Shown: positions 17,966-27,705, counted from the stretch's first letter. The stretch is DNA of 64,000 nt from Niveispirillum irakense DSM 11586 (GCF_000429645.1 NZ_AUCG01000022.1:248001-312000); one strand, 5' to 3'. Notes: generated by a model not told the origin, from the letters alone. Made by a program: numbers and translations.

Positions 17966-18322
17966 TCAGGGCTTGGGCGCGCGCATTATCAGAATGATGC
18001 TGCCTTCGATGACATTTCCATCGCGCGACAGCGCCCGCCAGCACACTTCGTTGCGGCCACGGATGAATTCCGGCTTCGGCGCTTCGAATGTCAGCGCGCT
18101 GCCCGACGGTGTGAAGGGCAGGCCGCGCTCGCCGTCGGTATTGACCAGGGTCAGCGACGTCAGCGATGCCGCTTCCAGGAAGGTCAGCGTCAATATTGGC
18201 GGCGACTGGGTCAGGACGCTGCCGCTTGCGGGATCGGAGCTGCGCAGCGTGGTATGCGCTTCAACGGCCAAGGGGATTGCCAGCAACAGGGCGGCAACCG
18301 CTATCTTGAACAGTTTCGTCAT
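17966..18322 (-). CDS. copC: CopC-like periplasmic copper-binding protein
   Basis: This 118-aa protein has a signal peptide ending AVEA/HTT, so the mature N-terminus is His (H23), the copper-binding His brace residue of CopC. The fold is the usual small beta-barrel (LRSSDPASGS, then LTLTFLEA). The usual Asp-x-His near the end is D101-G-N103 here, so one of the Cu(II) ligands of classical CopC appears replaced by Asn. It overlaps the PepSY gene (ATGA) and is followed after 1 bp by the CopD fusion, supporting one transport unit. Confidence 0.87.
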   Translation of the reverse strand: MTKLFKIAVAALLLAIPLAVEAHTTLRSSDPASGSVLTQSPPILTLTFLEAASLTSLTLVNTDGERGLPFTPSGSALTFEAPKPEFIRGRNEVCWRALSRDGNVIEGSIILIMRAPKP

Positions 18323-19656
18323 TTGCCTCGTCCTTTCGGGATCAGGAAACCGGTGATGGTGGGGGGGCTGAAACGGCGGACCAGCCGATCAATGGCCAGC
18401 ACAAGCAGCAGCGAAGCGCCGAACAGCGGCAGCAGCAGCGCCAGCACAATGAGCGTGATGATCATCCAGCGCTGGGTGGCGCCCGCGATGGCCTTTGGGG
18501 CGCCCGATGTGCCGCGCGGCCGGCGCTTCAGCCACATGGTGACACCCAGGATGCTGACCGTGATGAGCGCGATTGCGGTCAGGACGCCGATCAACTGGTT
18601 GATCCAGCCGAACAACTGCCCCTCATGCCAGGCCACGCCCGTATTCACGATCCGGTCGATGATATGCTGGTCGGCGAAACCGCGCCGTCCCGTCTCCAGG
18701 CCTGTCACCGGGTCATAGGTCACCTGCCGCCCCAGCCAGCGGTTCTGCGCCTCGGACTTGACCGTCCAGACATCGCCGGTCGGCGGCCCGAAACGCTGCG
18801 GCGCGTGCGGTGGCAACACCACCACGGGGAAAGCCATCTGCTCCGCTTCTGCCCTGGCAATAAAGCTGGACAAGGACAGGCCCGGCTGTTCCGGAGCGGG
18901 CGGCATCGCGGACGGTGCCGCGTCATGATGGCCGGCGTGGCCGCCACCGGCACCGACCTTCCAGTCCTGTGGCCCCTTGGTCAGGCCAAGCTCGGTTCGC
19001 GCCCAGGTGAAGGCCCCGCCCCATGCGCCGGCCCAGGGCAGACCGCTGGCCAGCATGACCAGGACGAGCCCCGCGATCCAGAAGCCGGTGACGCGATGGA
19101 TATCCTTGAACAGCGCCCGTCCCTTCAGCGACAACCGGGGATAGAGCGTGCCCGCCGCGCTGAACGGGCGGGGCCACCAAAGATAAAGCCCGGTCAGGAT
19201 CATCACGATGGTCCAGCTCGCGGCCAGTTCGACCAACCAGTCGCCCCAGCGGCCCAGCAGCAGGCTGCCATGGATGCGCGACACGATGTCGGCCAGACGC
19301 GCACCGGGTTCAAGGCTGCCCAGCACCGCACCCTGCGGCGACACGAAAACCTGCCGCTTGCCGCCATCCGTTGTGGCGATCTGGATCATGGCGGCGTCGC
19401 CAGCCTGGCGCGGCAGGCGATAATTCTCGAACAGGGCACCCGGGCTCGCGGCCAGCACGGCCGCGAGCTGGGCATCGGGCGACACCGCCCCCTGCGTGCC
19501 CAGCCCCAGCCAGGCCCTTTCCTCCCACCGCTCAATCTGCGGCTTGAACAGATAGATAGCACCGGTGAGCGACAGGATGAGTATGAAGGGCAGCACGAAC
19601 AGGCCGGCATAGAAATGCCAGCGCCAGATCGTGGCATAGGACCGGGGCCCGCTCAT
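18319..19656 (-). CDS. PepSY-associated transmembrane protein (putative membrane reductase)
   Basis: This 445-aa protein begins IWRWHFYAGLFVLPFILILSLTGAIYLF, the standard first helix of PepSY-TM proteins. It has further helices near 145-165, 190-215, 345-365 and 395-425 and PepSY-like periplasmic loops. The conserved His residues in HFYAGL, IHGSLLLG, IHRVTG and WHEGQLFG fit haem or metal binding. Such proteins accompany TonB receptors and are thought to reduce imported metal complexes. It overlaps both the receptor upstream (ATGA) and copC downstream (ATGA). The specific metal is inferred as copper from CopC/CopD. Confidence 0.88.
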   Translation of the reverse strand: MSGPRSYATIWRWHFYAGLFVLPFILILSLTGAIYLFKPQIERWEERAWLGLGTQGAVSPDAQLAAVLAASPGALFENYRLPRQAGDAAMIQIATTDGGKRQVFVSPQGAVLGSLEPGARLADIVSRIHGSLLLGRWGDWLVELAASWTIVMILTGLYLWWPRPFSAAGTLYPRLSLKGRALFKDIHRVTGFWIAGLVLVMLASGLPWAGAWGGAFTWARTELGLTKGPQDWKVGAGGGHAGHHDAAPSAMPPAPEQPGLSLSSFIARAEAEQMAFPVVVLPPHAPQRFGPPTGDVWTVKSEAQNRWLGRQVTYDPVTGLETGRRGFADQHIIDRIVNTGVAWHEGQLFGWINQLIGVLTAIALITVSILGVTMWLKRRPRGTSGAPKAIAGATQRWMIITLIVLALLLPLFGASLLLVLAIDRLVRRFSPPTITGFLIPKGRGK

Positions 19657-21743
19657 CGGCCATCCGCCCCGAAGCGATAGGCAATCCGCAGGCTGATGGT
19701 GCGCGGCTCCCCGACCAGCACCCGGTTCTCGGTGTTGAGCGAGTAACGCGAGGCGTTGTCAGTGAAGTAGTAGGTCCTGTCGAACAGGTTGGTCAGCGTG
19801 GCATCGATACGGAATGCCCCGATCTCGGTACCGGCCCCCAGGTCGAACACGGCATAGTCAGGCAGCGTCACCGCACCGCCATTGATCATCTTGCGCGCGC
19901 CCACGTAATTGCCGGAGGCACGAAACTCAACTTCCCCGATCTGCACGCGGGTCGTCCCGGTGAAAGTGTGTTTCGGCGTTTCGGCAAGGCGCCCACCCAC
20001 GGCGGCCGGATCGCTGGATTTGGAGATTTCCGCGTCAAGATAGGCATAGCCGCCCTGGAGGTACCAGCCTGCCACCGGCGACCATTCCCCCTCCAGCTCG
20101 AACCCGCGCGTGCGGAACTGGCCATCCTGCACGGAGAAGCCGGCATTGGCGGGATCGGTAACGCCAACATTGTCGCGCCGGACCTGAAAGGCCGAGATGC
20201 TGGCGCGGACATTGTCGCGCACGACGCGCAGGCCGGCCTCGGCCTGATCCGACGTCTCGGGCTTGAATGGCGTACCATCGACCTTGCGGTTGCCGGTGAC
20301 GGCACCCAGGTCGTAGCCGGTATTATAGCCGCCAAATAGCGAAACCCCGCCGCCCAGGGCATAGGTCGTGCCAAGGTGCCAGCTCGTGTTCTTCAGCTTC
20401 ATCCTGTCGGACGTGCTGGAGAAGGCGGTAGTGAAGCTGTTATCATTGGTGGAATCGGAATAGCGGATGCCGGCCACCACATGCCAGGCATCGGTCAGCG
20501 CGATCTGGTCCTGCGCGTAAAGGGCTGCACCCTCAAGCTGCGCGCGTGCTGTGAAGCCGAAATTGCTGGTCGGCGCGCCGCAGCCATGGACCGGCGCGAA
20601 CACATCGATGGGCCCCACGCCACAGGGCACCACCGGTTGCATCGTGAACGGCACGTCATCATGATTATATTCGATGCCGAACAGCGGCGTGTGGCGGATG
20701 CCACCGGTCATCACCTCCCCCGCCAGATCAAGCTGGGCAACGTAGAATTTGTCATTCTCGCCGGCATTGCGACCGGTGCGGGGGATCAGCGTCAGACTGC
20801 CGGCGGCCGGTTGGCCCAATTCCGTCGAGCGGCTGGTATTGTTCCACTCGCTATATTGAAAACGCGGCGTCAGGGTCCATGACCCGCCCAAATCCACATC
20901 GACCCAGGCCTGGACCAGCGGTGCATCATTTTCCTGCAGATTGTAGGAGGGTTCGCCCAGGAAGGTCGAACGCTTGACCCTGGCGACACCATTGCCGATC
21001 ACGGTGCCGACCGTGGGCAGGCCCGGATTGTTCAGCGTCTCGCGATGCAGATATTCGGCGACGAGGTGCGCCGAAACCGAATTCCAGGGCTTCCAGGCCA
21101 GTGCCAGCCCGACATTCTCGCGATCCAGGTCGAGATGATCGACGAACGAGCCGGAGCGTTCGATCTCCCCGGTCAGGCGGATGGCCAGCGTGTCGGTGAG
21201 GGGGCCGCTGACATCGGCGGTAACCATCTTCTGATCATACATGCCGCCGGTCAGCGCCACCGTGCTTTCAAAGGTATCCGTCGGCTGCTTGGTGATGATG
21301 GAGATGATGCCGCCCACCCCGGACTGGCCATACAGCACCCCCGACGGTCCCTTCAGCACCTCAATCCGCCCGATATTGGACAGTGCCGACGGGTCGGTGC
21401 CATCATAGAAGCGCTGGTAGATGCCATTGCGGATCTGCTGCGGTGAAAACCCCCGGATGCGGAGCGTGTTGCCGCCATAGCCGGAGACACGATTGCGTGC
21501 GACGGTCGCTGACGGAACGGCACGCAACGCATCCTCAACGCTGCGGGCACCGCTGCTGATAAGGTCTTCAGCATCGATCACCTGGATGCTCTGCGGCACC
21601 TGATCAATCGGGATGCCGGACTTGACGCCGAAACCCGTGACCTTGGTACCGGTGACGACAATCTCGTCATCGCCCAGACGGTCCTGCGCAATGGCGGGCG
21701 GTACGACAAGACATCCGACAAGGGCGAGACAAGAGACTCTCAT
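19653..21743 (-). CDS. TonB-dependent siderophore-type receptor (metal complex uptake)
   Basis: This 696-aa protein has a signal peptide (cleavage near AIAQ), plug motifs VPQSIQVIDAEDL and IEVLKGPSGVLYGQSGVGGIISIITK, and a long beta-barrel. The terminal sequence RISLRIAYRFGADGR lies just past the usual aromatic end. AAGGAA precedes the start. It heads a tightly coupled operon with PepSY, CopC and CopD::PCuAC (overlaps of 4, 4 and a 1-bp gap), so the cargo is probably a copper complex although the sequence class is siderophore-type. Confidence 0.92.
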   Translation of the reverse strand: MRVSCLALVGCLVVPPAIAQDRLGDDEIVVTGTKVTGFGVKSGIPIDQVPQSIQVIDAEDLISSGARSVEDALRAVPSATVARNRVSGYGGNTLRIRGFSPQQIRNGIYQRFYDGTDPSALSNIGRIEVLKGPSGVLYGQSGVGGIISIITKQPTDTFESTVALTGGMYDQKMVTADVSGPLTDTLAIRLTGEIERSGSFVDHLDLDRENVGLALAWKPWNSVSAHLVAEYLHRETLNNPGLPTVGTVIGNGVARVKRSTFLGEPSYNLQENDAPLVQAWVDVDLGGSWTLTPRFQYSEWNNTSRSTELGQPAAGSLTLIPRTGRNAGENDKFYVAQLDLAGEVMTGGIRHTPLFGIEYNHDDVPFTMQPVVPCGVGPIDVFAPVHGCGAPTSNFGFTARAQLEGAALYAQDQIALTDAWHVVAGIRYSDSTNDNSFTTAFSSTSDRMKLKNTSWHLGTTYALGGGVSLFGGYNTGYDLGAVTGNRKVDGTPFKPETSDQAEAGLRVVRDNVRASISAFQVRRDNVGVTDPANAGFSVQDGQFRTRGFELEGEWSPVAGWYLQGGYAYLDAEISKSSDPAAVGGRLAETPKHTFTGTTRVQIGEVEFRASGNYVGARKMINGGAVTLPDYAVFDLGAGTEIGAFRIDATLTNLFDRTYYFTDNASRYSLNTENRVLVGEPRTISLRIAYRFGADGR

Positions 21744-21994
21744 GGAGACTATTTCCTTGAAACATTCATGATGGAAACCGTCTGGCGGTCACCATGCTGA
21801 TGGTCGGTGCGCAGACGAAGGTCGATACCTCGCCCGGCAGCGCCACGCCGACCCGCAATGCCATTGAATCCAGGCTGAAGCGCCTTGTGGCAGACGGTCG
21901 GATTGAAATGTGGGGAATATGGGACAGAGCCCTGATTGGTCGGACCGGGGCCTACGCCTGCCCGGCAGCCGATAACCGCCCCGTACAGCCGCGA

Positions 21995-22390
21995 TCAGTC
22001 GCGCGCTGGCGGCCCCCTGGTCGGCGGCCAAAGATAGGCCGGGGCTAAGGGCATAAGCACCAAAACCGGGCGCAGGCCAAGCGCCAAGATGAACAGGATG
22101 GCCGCAGCCAGCACAACCGGATCGGCCGCCGCGAGAGACGAAGCCGACAAGCCGGTGAACGCGCAAGGCTGTTCGCTCTTGCCGGAATGCCCGCTGTCGT
22201 CCGTTTTGCTTTGCCCCGGAACGGAAAGCACCATCGGCCCCGTCCCTGAACAGATGCTGATGATCATCCGTCCATTATCGGCCACAGGCATGAATCCAGC
22301 CGGCACCACAAGCTTCATCAGCAGTGCCAACAGCAAAAAGGCTGTGGCGCTCAAGCGGTTGTTCTGGATAAGGCTGCGTAGCGAATGCAC
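21995..22390 (-). CDS. DUF2946 family protein
   Basis: This third copy, 131 aa, has a GTG start (AAGG upstream), a hydrophobic helix LLALLMKLVVPAGFMP, then ISICSGTGP, a polar loop with His, QPCAFTGLS, a second hydrophobic stretch and RGPPARD at the end. The Cys pattern matches the two copies at 15.5-16.6 kb. It lies 251 bp upstream of the receptor gene on the same strand. No gene is visible in 21744-21994. Function is unknown; a periplasmic metal role is inferred from context. Confidence 0.75.
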   Translation of the reverse strand: MHSLRSLIQNNRLSATAFLLLALLMKLVVPAGFMPVADNGRMIISICSGTGPMVLSVPGQSKTDDSGHSGKSEQPCAFTGLSASSLAAADPVVLAAAILFILALGLRPVLVLMPLAPAYLWPPTRGPPARD

Positions 22391-22963
22391 GGTTGTCGCC
22401 TTACCTTCTCTTCAGCCTTCTGTCATGCGGGTCGCAGAATGCCTACGGCAGCAACCCAACGCAAGCGTTCCAGATCACAGGGCCGCCGCGAACTCCTGAT
22501 CTGCGAGATCCGCCCACGACGACATCACCTACTCGAATTTTCCAGCAATGCCCGACCCATCGTCGTTTGTCGCTTTTGGCTCAGGACAATTCGGCCGCAG
22601 CGCTTGTGACGGCGCCACCATGCAGCCGTTCTGCCCTGAGCAAATACCCCCGGGAAATTTACCAGACGGGCGGTCTAAAAATGGGGGGCATGTCAGAAAT
22701 ACGCCGCCTCCATAAGGACCTCTAGTGTAACGAGCGTCGGAAACCATAATCTGGAAACCAACCATCCCCAGCTGAAGGGGCATCCACACCATCAGTTCAA
22801 AGTCCTCTTCGAGCGGCCTTGAAGTGGAAGCGGGATTGGCCCCAATACAGTAGAAACTCTCTTACAGATTAATAAAGATTTGTGATATTTACGGTCCGCT
22901 TGCTGGGACGGGCATTTGTTGTCATCCCTGCAAAAGACGAACAGGTGGGGTCGGTATCCGACT
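22391..22963. other. Intergenic region between the copper locus and the efflux operon
   Basis: This 573-bp stretch separates divergent genes. Frames read through it but show no family motif, no biased composition and no ribosome-binding site. It must hold the promoters of the DUF2946 gene (minus) and of the MacA-like gene (plus). AT-rich sequence near 22860-22895 is a plausible promoter area for the efflux operon. Nothing else is recognised. Confidence 0.4.
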
Positions 22964-24136
22964 ATGCGTAAGTATCTGATCGCAGGCGGAGGCGGCCTTA
23001 CAATCGCCGCCCTGTTGGTTTTGCGCCCTTGGCACAGCCCGGAACCGATCCATGATTTAACAGCACCTGTCCGCCGCGGGGCCATCAGCGATACAGTTTC
23101 CGCCACCGGCACGTTGGAACCATCCAAGCTGGTGCAGGTGGGTGCCCAGGTGACGGGGCAGTTGAAGACCCTGCATGTCGCCCTGGGTGACAAGGTTGCC
23201 AAGGGTGACCTGATCGCCGAAATCGACTCCATTCAGCAACGCAATGATCTGCGCGTTGCCCGCGCTGCCCTGGCGGAGGCAGAGGCCACGCTGAAAACGC
23301 GCCAGTACCAGTTGGAAAAGGCCGAACGCACGTTGAAGCGCCAGCGCACCCTTTACACCGGCAATGCCGGATCGGGAGCCGATTTCGACGATGCCGAAAT
23401 TGCCGTCGATGTCGCCCGCGCCGATCTGGCCCAATCCAAGGCACAGATCGACCGCAGCACGGTTGAGGTGGAAAAGGCGGAGGCCAATCTGGGCTATACC
23501 CGCATTGAGGCCCCCATGGATGGGCGGGTACTGGCCCTGGCGGTAAAGCCGGGTCAAACCTTGAGTGCGGCCCAGACCATTCCCGTCATTGGCGTTATTG
23601 CCGATACCGACACAATGACCGTGCGCGCCCAGGTCTCCGAAGCCGATGTCGCCAAGATCAAGCCGGGACAGGCCCTGTGGTTCAACACGCTGGGCGACCG
23701 CAAAACCCGGCACGAAAGCACGGTTCGCATGGTGGAGCCGGCCCCAACCTCCATCCTGACCGCTGGCCAGGAAGGGCTCAGCAGCGCCAGCAGCCAAGGC
23801 AGCACCGGGCAGGCGGTCTATTTCAACGTGCTGTTCGACGCGCCCAACCAGGGTGGCAGCTTGATGCCCATGATGACGGCAGAGGTGCATATCACCACAC
23901 AATCAGCGGAAAACGCCCTGATTGCACCGCTCAGCGCCTTTACCGGCCCCGACGAGCAGGGGCTTTACCGCGCCATGGTGCGCGGGGCCGACGGCAAGCC
24001 CGTGGAACGCAAGGTCAAGCTGGGTCTGGTCAGCCAAGTGGAAAGCCAGATCGTGGAAGGCTTGAAGGAAGGCGATGTATTGTTGCTGTCAACCGGCATG
24101 GACATGCCGATGGCTGACCCCGCGGGGGCGGAATGA
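22964..24136 (+). CDS. macA: MacA-like periplasmic adaptor (membrane fusion protein)
   Basis: This protein of about 390 aa has an N-terminal membrane anchor (about 6-20). Next are the barrel-sandwich part VSATGTLEPSKLVQVGAQVTG, a coiled-coil hairpin (about 95-165), and beta-barrel and membrane-proximal domains. This is the MacA/HlyD arrangement. It links an inner membrane MacB pump to an outer membrane channel. I chose ATG at 22964; the frame is open to a TTG at 22916. The stop overlaps macB by 4 bp. Confidence 0.9.
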   Translation: MRKYLIAGGGGLTIAALLVLRPWHSPEPIHDLTAPVRRGAISDTVSATGTLEPSKLVQVGAQVTGQLKTLHVALGDKVAKGDLIAEIDSIQQRNDLRVARAALAEAEATLKTRQYQLEKAERTLKRQRTLYTGNAGSGADFDDAEIAVDVARADLAQSKAQIDRSTVEVEKAEANLGYTRIEAPMDGRVLALAVKPGQTLSAAQTIPVIGVIADTDTMTVRAQVSEADVAKIKPGQALWFNTLGDRKTRHESTVRMVEPAPTSILTAGQEGLSSASSQGSTGQAVYFNVLFDAPNQGGSLMPMMTAEVHITTQSAENALIAPLSAFTGPDEQGLYRAMVRGADGKPVERKVKLGLVSQVESQIVEGLKEGDVLLLSTGMDMPMADPAGAE

Positions 24137-26076
24137 CGGCAAGGCTGGAGCTGTCCGGCATCACCCGCCTGTACCAAACCGGTGCAGAAACCGTGGCCGC
24201 CTTGGGCGGTATCGATCTGGTAATCGAGCCGGGGGAAATGCTGGCCATTGTCGGAACATCAGGTTCCGGCAAATCCACCTTGATGAATATCTTGGGCTGC
24301 CTGGATCGGCCCAGCGGGGGGCAATATTGTGTCGGGGGGGAGGATGTATCCACGCTCAGCCCCGACGGCTTGGCCCGGCTGCGGCGGGAACATTTCGGCT
24401 TTGTCTTTCAACGCTATCACCTGATTTCCGGGCTGACGGCGGCGGGCAATGTGGAACTGCCCGCAATTTACACGGGCGAACGTTCGGATAGCCGGCATGG
24501 GCGCGCCAAGGCCATTCTGGCCCGGTTGGGGCTGGGGGATCGTTTGTCCCATCGGCCCAACCAGCTTTCCGGGGGCCAGCAGCAGCGGGTGGCCATCGGT
24601 CGGGCCTTGATGAATGGCGGCGGCATCATCCTGGCCGATGAACCAACCGGCGCGCTGGACAGCCGCACCGGCGAAACCGTACTGGCCTTGTTGAAGGAAC
24701 TGAACGCAGAGGGACGCACCGTCATCATCGTCACCCATGATCATGGTGTGGCGGCCCATGCTGATCGCGTGGTGGAAATCGCCGATGGTCGCATTCTGTC
24801 CGACAGCCGGCGACCGGCGGAAAAGCGTGTCATTCCGGTGTCGACACCGCATAAAGCGGAAAGCCCCTTCCGCCCTTTGGCAGCCATCGGATTCAGCATC
24901 ATTGGTGCCATATCGATGTCGCTGCGGGCCATGGCCGCCCAGAAACTGCGCACCGCCCTGACTGTTCTGGGCATTGTCATCGGCATCACCGCCGTGGTGG
25001 CGGTGGTGGGGCTTGGCGAAGGGGCCCAGCGGCGCGTTACGGAAGAATTGAGCGGACTTGGCACCAATACCCTGACCATCTATCGCGGTCGGGATATGGG
25101 GGACATGAATGCGGCCCGCCTGTCAAAACTGACATTGGAAGATGCGGATGCCTTGGCGGCCCAACCCTACACCGATGGGGTGACACCAGAAATGGCCGGC
25201 TCTGTCATTGCGCGTTACGCATCCAGATCGATCAATATGCAGATCCAGGGCGTGGGGCTGGACTATTTCCGCGTCAACGCAATGAAGTTGAAGGCCGGAC
25301 GGCTATTGACCGCCGACGATCTCAATCGCGTGCGCCCCAGCATCGTGCTGGCGGACAAGACGGCGGAAAGCCTGTTCAAGGATGGTGGTGACCCGATCGG
25401 ACGGATCATCCTGGCGGGCAAGGCACCGGCCACCGTGGTTGGCATTGTGGAAGCGGAGCATATGCGGGGCAGCAACGGCATGGGCTACATGCCCCATACC
25501 GCCTTGCGTACCCGCCTGACCGGTGACAGCAACCTGTCTGCCATCACCGTGCGTTTGAAGAACGGGGTGGACAGCAAGTTGGCCGAAAAGGCCCTGGGCG
25601 AGTTGCTGGAACGGCGGCACGGCAGCCGGGATTTCAATATTTTCAACAGCGACCAAATCCGCAAATCCATCGAACGCACCACATCCATGTTTGCGCTGAT
25701 GATATCGGCGTTGGCTGGTGTGGCCCTGGTGGTCGGGGGGATCGGGGTGATGAACATCATGTTGATCGCGGTGACGGAACGCACGCGGGAAATCGGCCTG
25801 CGCATGGCGGTCGGTGCCCGCCAATCCGACATCATGATTCAGTTCCTGATCGAAGCCGTGGCCGTCTGCATGGTGGGTGGTGCGGCGGGGCTGGGCATCG
25901 CCTTCGGCCTGTCGGCCCTGTTCAACGCGATGCAGTTCGGCCTGTCGCTGATCATTACCCCCGGTGCCATCCTGCTGGCCCTGCTTTCCACCATGCTGAT
26001 TGGCTTAATCTTCGGTTTCCTGCCAGCGCGCAAGGCCGCGCGGCTGGACCCGGTTGATGCCCTGTCGCGGGATTGA
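24133..26076 (+). CDS. macB: MacB-like ABC transporter (ATPase fused to permease)
   Basis: This 647-aa protein has an N-terminal ATPase: Walker A GTSGSGKST (41-49), Q-loop FQRYH, signature LSGGQQQR (145-152) and Walker B IILADEPTGALD (165-176). A first membrane helix (about 265-295), a large periplasmic domain with ALTVLGIVIGITAVVAVVG and IGVMNIMLIAVTERTREIGLRMAVGAR, and three C-terminal helices follow. This is the MacB design for mechanotransmission export of peptides, macrolides or siderophores. It sits between the adaptor (4-bp overlap) and the outer membrane factor. The cargo is unknown. Confidence 0.93.
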   Translation: MTARLELSGITRLYQTGAETVAALGGIDLVIEPGEMLAIVGTSGSGKSTLMNILGCLDRPSGGQYCVGGEDVSTLSPDGLARLRREHFGFVFQRYHLISGLTAAGNVELPAIYTGERSDSRHGRAKAILARLGLGDRLSHRPNQLSGGQQQRVAIGRALMNGGGIILADEPTGALDSRTGETVLALLKELNAEGRTVIIVTHDHGVAAHADRVVEIADGRILSDSRRPAEKRVIPVSTPHKAESPFRPLAAIGFSIIGAISMSLRAMAAQKLRTALTVLGIVIGITAVVAVVGLGEGAQRRVTEELSGLGTNTLTIYRGRDMGDMNAARLSKLTLEDADALAAQPYTDGVTPEMAGSVIARYASRSINMQIQGVGLDYFRVNAMKLKAGRLLTADDLNRVRPSIVLADKTAESLFKDGGDPIGRIILAGKAPATVVGIVEAEHMRGSNGMGYMPHTALRTRLTGDSNLSAITVRLKNGVDSKLAEKALGELLERRHGSRDFNIFNSDQIRKSIERTTSMFALMISALAGVALVVGGIGVMNIMLIAVTERTREIGLRMAVGARQSDIMIQFLIEAVAVCMVGGAAGLGIAFGLSALFNAMQFGLSLIITPGAILLALLSTMLIGLIFGFLPARKAARLDPVDALSRD

Positions 26077-26083
26077 CATCAAG

Positions 26084-27466
26084 ATGCGCGCCACCCTTTT
26101 GCCCTGCCTGATTGTACCCTTGGTGCTGACCGGCTGTTTGACCAAACCGGCGGAATATCAACGCCCACCCCTGCCGGGTGGACTAGATTGGCAGAATGGC
26201 CAGAATGCTGGCAAACAGGCAGCAGATAGCCAGGCGACCGACATATGGTGGTCGGCCTTTGGTGACAAGGGACTGGATGCGGTGGTGCCGGTGGTGCTGT
26301 CGGCCAATAATGATATTTTCAGCGCGGCCCTGAAAGCCCGCATCGCCCTGTTGAATGCCGGACTGGCGGACGTGGCTGCCATTCCCACCCTGTCGGGTTC
26401 ACTAGGGGCCGGACGCACCATGCCGCTATCCGGGGCCGGCACGGCGCGTAACAATGCCAGCACCAATCTAAGCCTCTCCTATGATGTGGATCTGTGGGGG
26501 CGCATTGCCGCCAACCGTGCCGCCGCCGGCATGGAGGCCATGGCCTCGGCGGAAGATGTGGAAGCAGCACGCCTGACCGTGATCGCGGCCACGCTTTCCA
26601 CTTGGTGGCAACTAGCCCATGCCAACCATTCCATCGCCAGTGCGCGGGCCAGCCTGGAAACCACCTATCGCACGCGCGACATCGTGGCCACCATGTTGCG
26701 AGCCCGTACCGCGTCGGAGTTGGACAGGTTGCAGGTCGAACAGACCATCGAAAGTCAGCTTTCGACCCTTGCCGCCCTGGAACGGGAACGGGACAGCCAG
26801 CGCGCCGCCCTGGCCGTGCTCCTTAACGGTGCCGCCAGCCCCGTGCCGGAACCACAGATTTTGCCGGAAGGCAGCATTCCGGCCTTGGCCCCCGGCCTGC
26901 CCGCCAGCCTGCTTTCCCGCCGTCCGGACCTGCGGGCGGCGGAATTGCGCTTGCGGGCCACCCTGCGCAGCACCGATGAGAAGAAAGCCAGTTATTTCCC
27001 CACCCTCAGCCTGTCCGGCAGCCTGGGCACCGGCGGGCAGGCACTGGCTGACATCCTGTCCAATCCAATCGGATCGCTGGCCAGCCAGATCGCCCTGCCC
27101 TTCCTGAACCTGAAGCAGATGGGTCTCACCCTGCAGGTGTCGGAAGTGCAATATCAAGCGGCAGTCGCCGGCTTCCAAGGAACGGTGCTGACCGCCTTGT
27201 CAGAGGTGGTGACGGGCCTGTCGGCACGCGAAACGCTGATGCGTCAAGAACAGCACCTGTCCCGTTCATTAGCCCTGCAACGGCAGGTACAGGCGCTCTA
27301 CGAGGTGCAATTGCGGGCTGGCAGCATCCCGCTGCGCACCCTTCTGGATGCACAGGAACGCACCCGCCAGTCGGAAAATGCGCTGATCGACAATCGCCTG
27401 ACCCGGCTACGCAACGAGGCAACCCTCTATCGCGCCCTGGGCGGCAGCCCGACTGTTGGGTCTTGA
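26084..27466 (+). CDS. Outer membrane efflux lipoprotein (NodT/OprM-like, TolC family)
   Basis: This 460-aa lipoprotein has the lipobox LTGC (C18) and the two-repeat OEP coiled-coil barrel plan. Family motifs are WWSAFGDKGLDAVV at the N-terminal part, LSYDVDLWGRIAANRAAAG in the first repeat and SLLSRRPDLRAAELRLRA in the middle. ATG at 26084 gives a normal lipoprotein signal. It follows macB by 7 bp, completing a tripartite pump. It forms the outer membrane exit duct. Confidence 0.92.
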   Translation: MRATLLPCLIVPLVLTGCLTKPAEYQRPPLPGGLDWQNGQNAGKQAADSQATDIWWSAFGDKGLDAVVPVVLSANNDIFSAALKARIALLNAGLADVAAIPTLSGSLGAGRTMPLSGAGTARNNASTNLSLSYDVDLWGRIAANRAAAGMEAMASAEDVEAARLTVIAATLSTWWQLAHANHSIASARASLETTYRTRDIVATMLRARTASELDRLQVEQTIESQLSTLAALERERDSQRAALAVLLNGAASPVPEPQILPEGSIPALAPGLPASLLSRRPDLRAAELRLRATLRSTDEKKASYFPTLSLSGSLGTGGQALADILSNPIGSLASQIALPFLNLKQMGLTLQVSEVQYQAAVAGFQGTVLTALSEVVTGLSARETLMRQEQHLSRSLALQRQVQALYEVQLRAGSIPLRTLLDAQERTRQSENALIDNRLTRLRNEATLYRALGGSPTVGS

Positions 27467-27705
27467 AAAGGCGTTTCTCATTGATATCCACAGCCCCGGC
27501 AGTCGGAACACCAAGCCAGGAGCCGTCCACTTCCTGACCCTTGGCCCTGGATTAACTTGTTTTGCTCTCCGTCAAACAGGTATCAAGTGATCAAGCACTC
27601 TGATGGATAGTCTAGCGCATCAACTCTGACAGGGGATTCGCCTCTGTCGACCGGCGTCCCTCGATATTTCAATAGGTTAAACTTGGATCCGGGCCAGTGC
27701 ACTAG

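Noticed and set aside
22529-22792. 87-codon minus-strand ORF in the intergenic region
   Set aside because: No ribosome-binding site, no motif and no coupling to neighbours; treated as chance.
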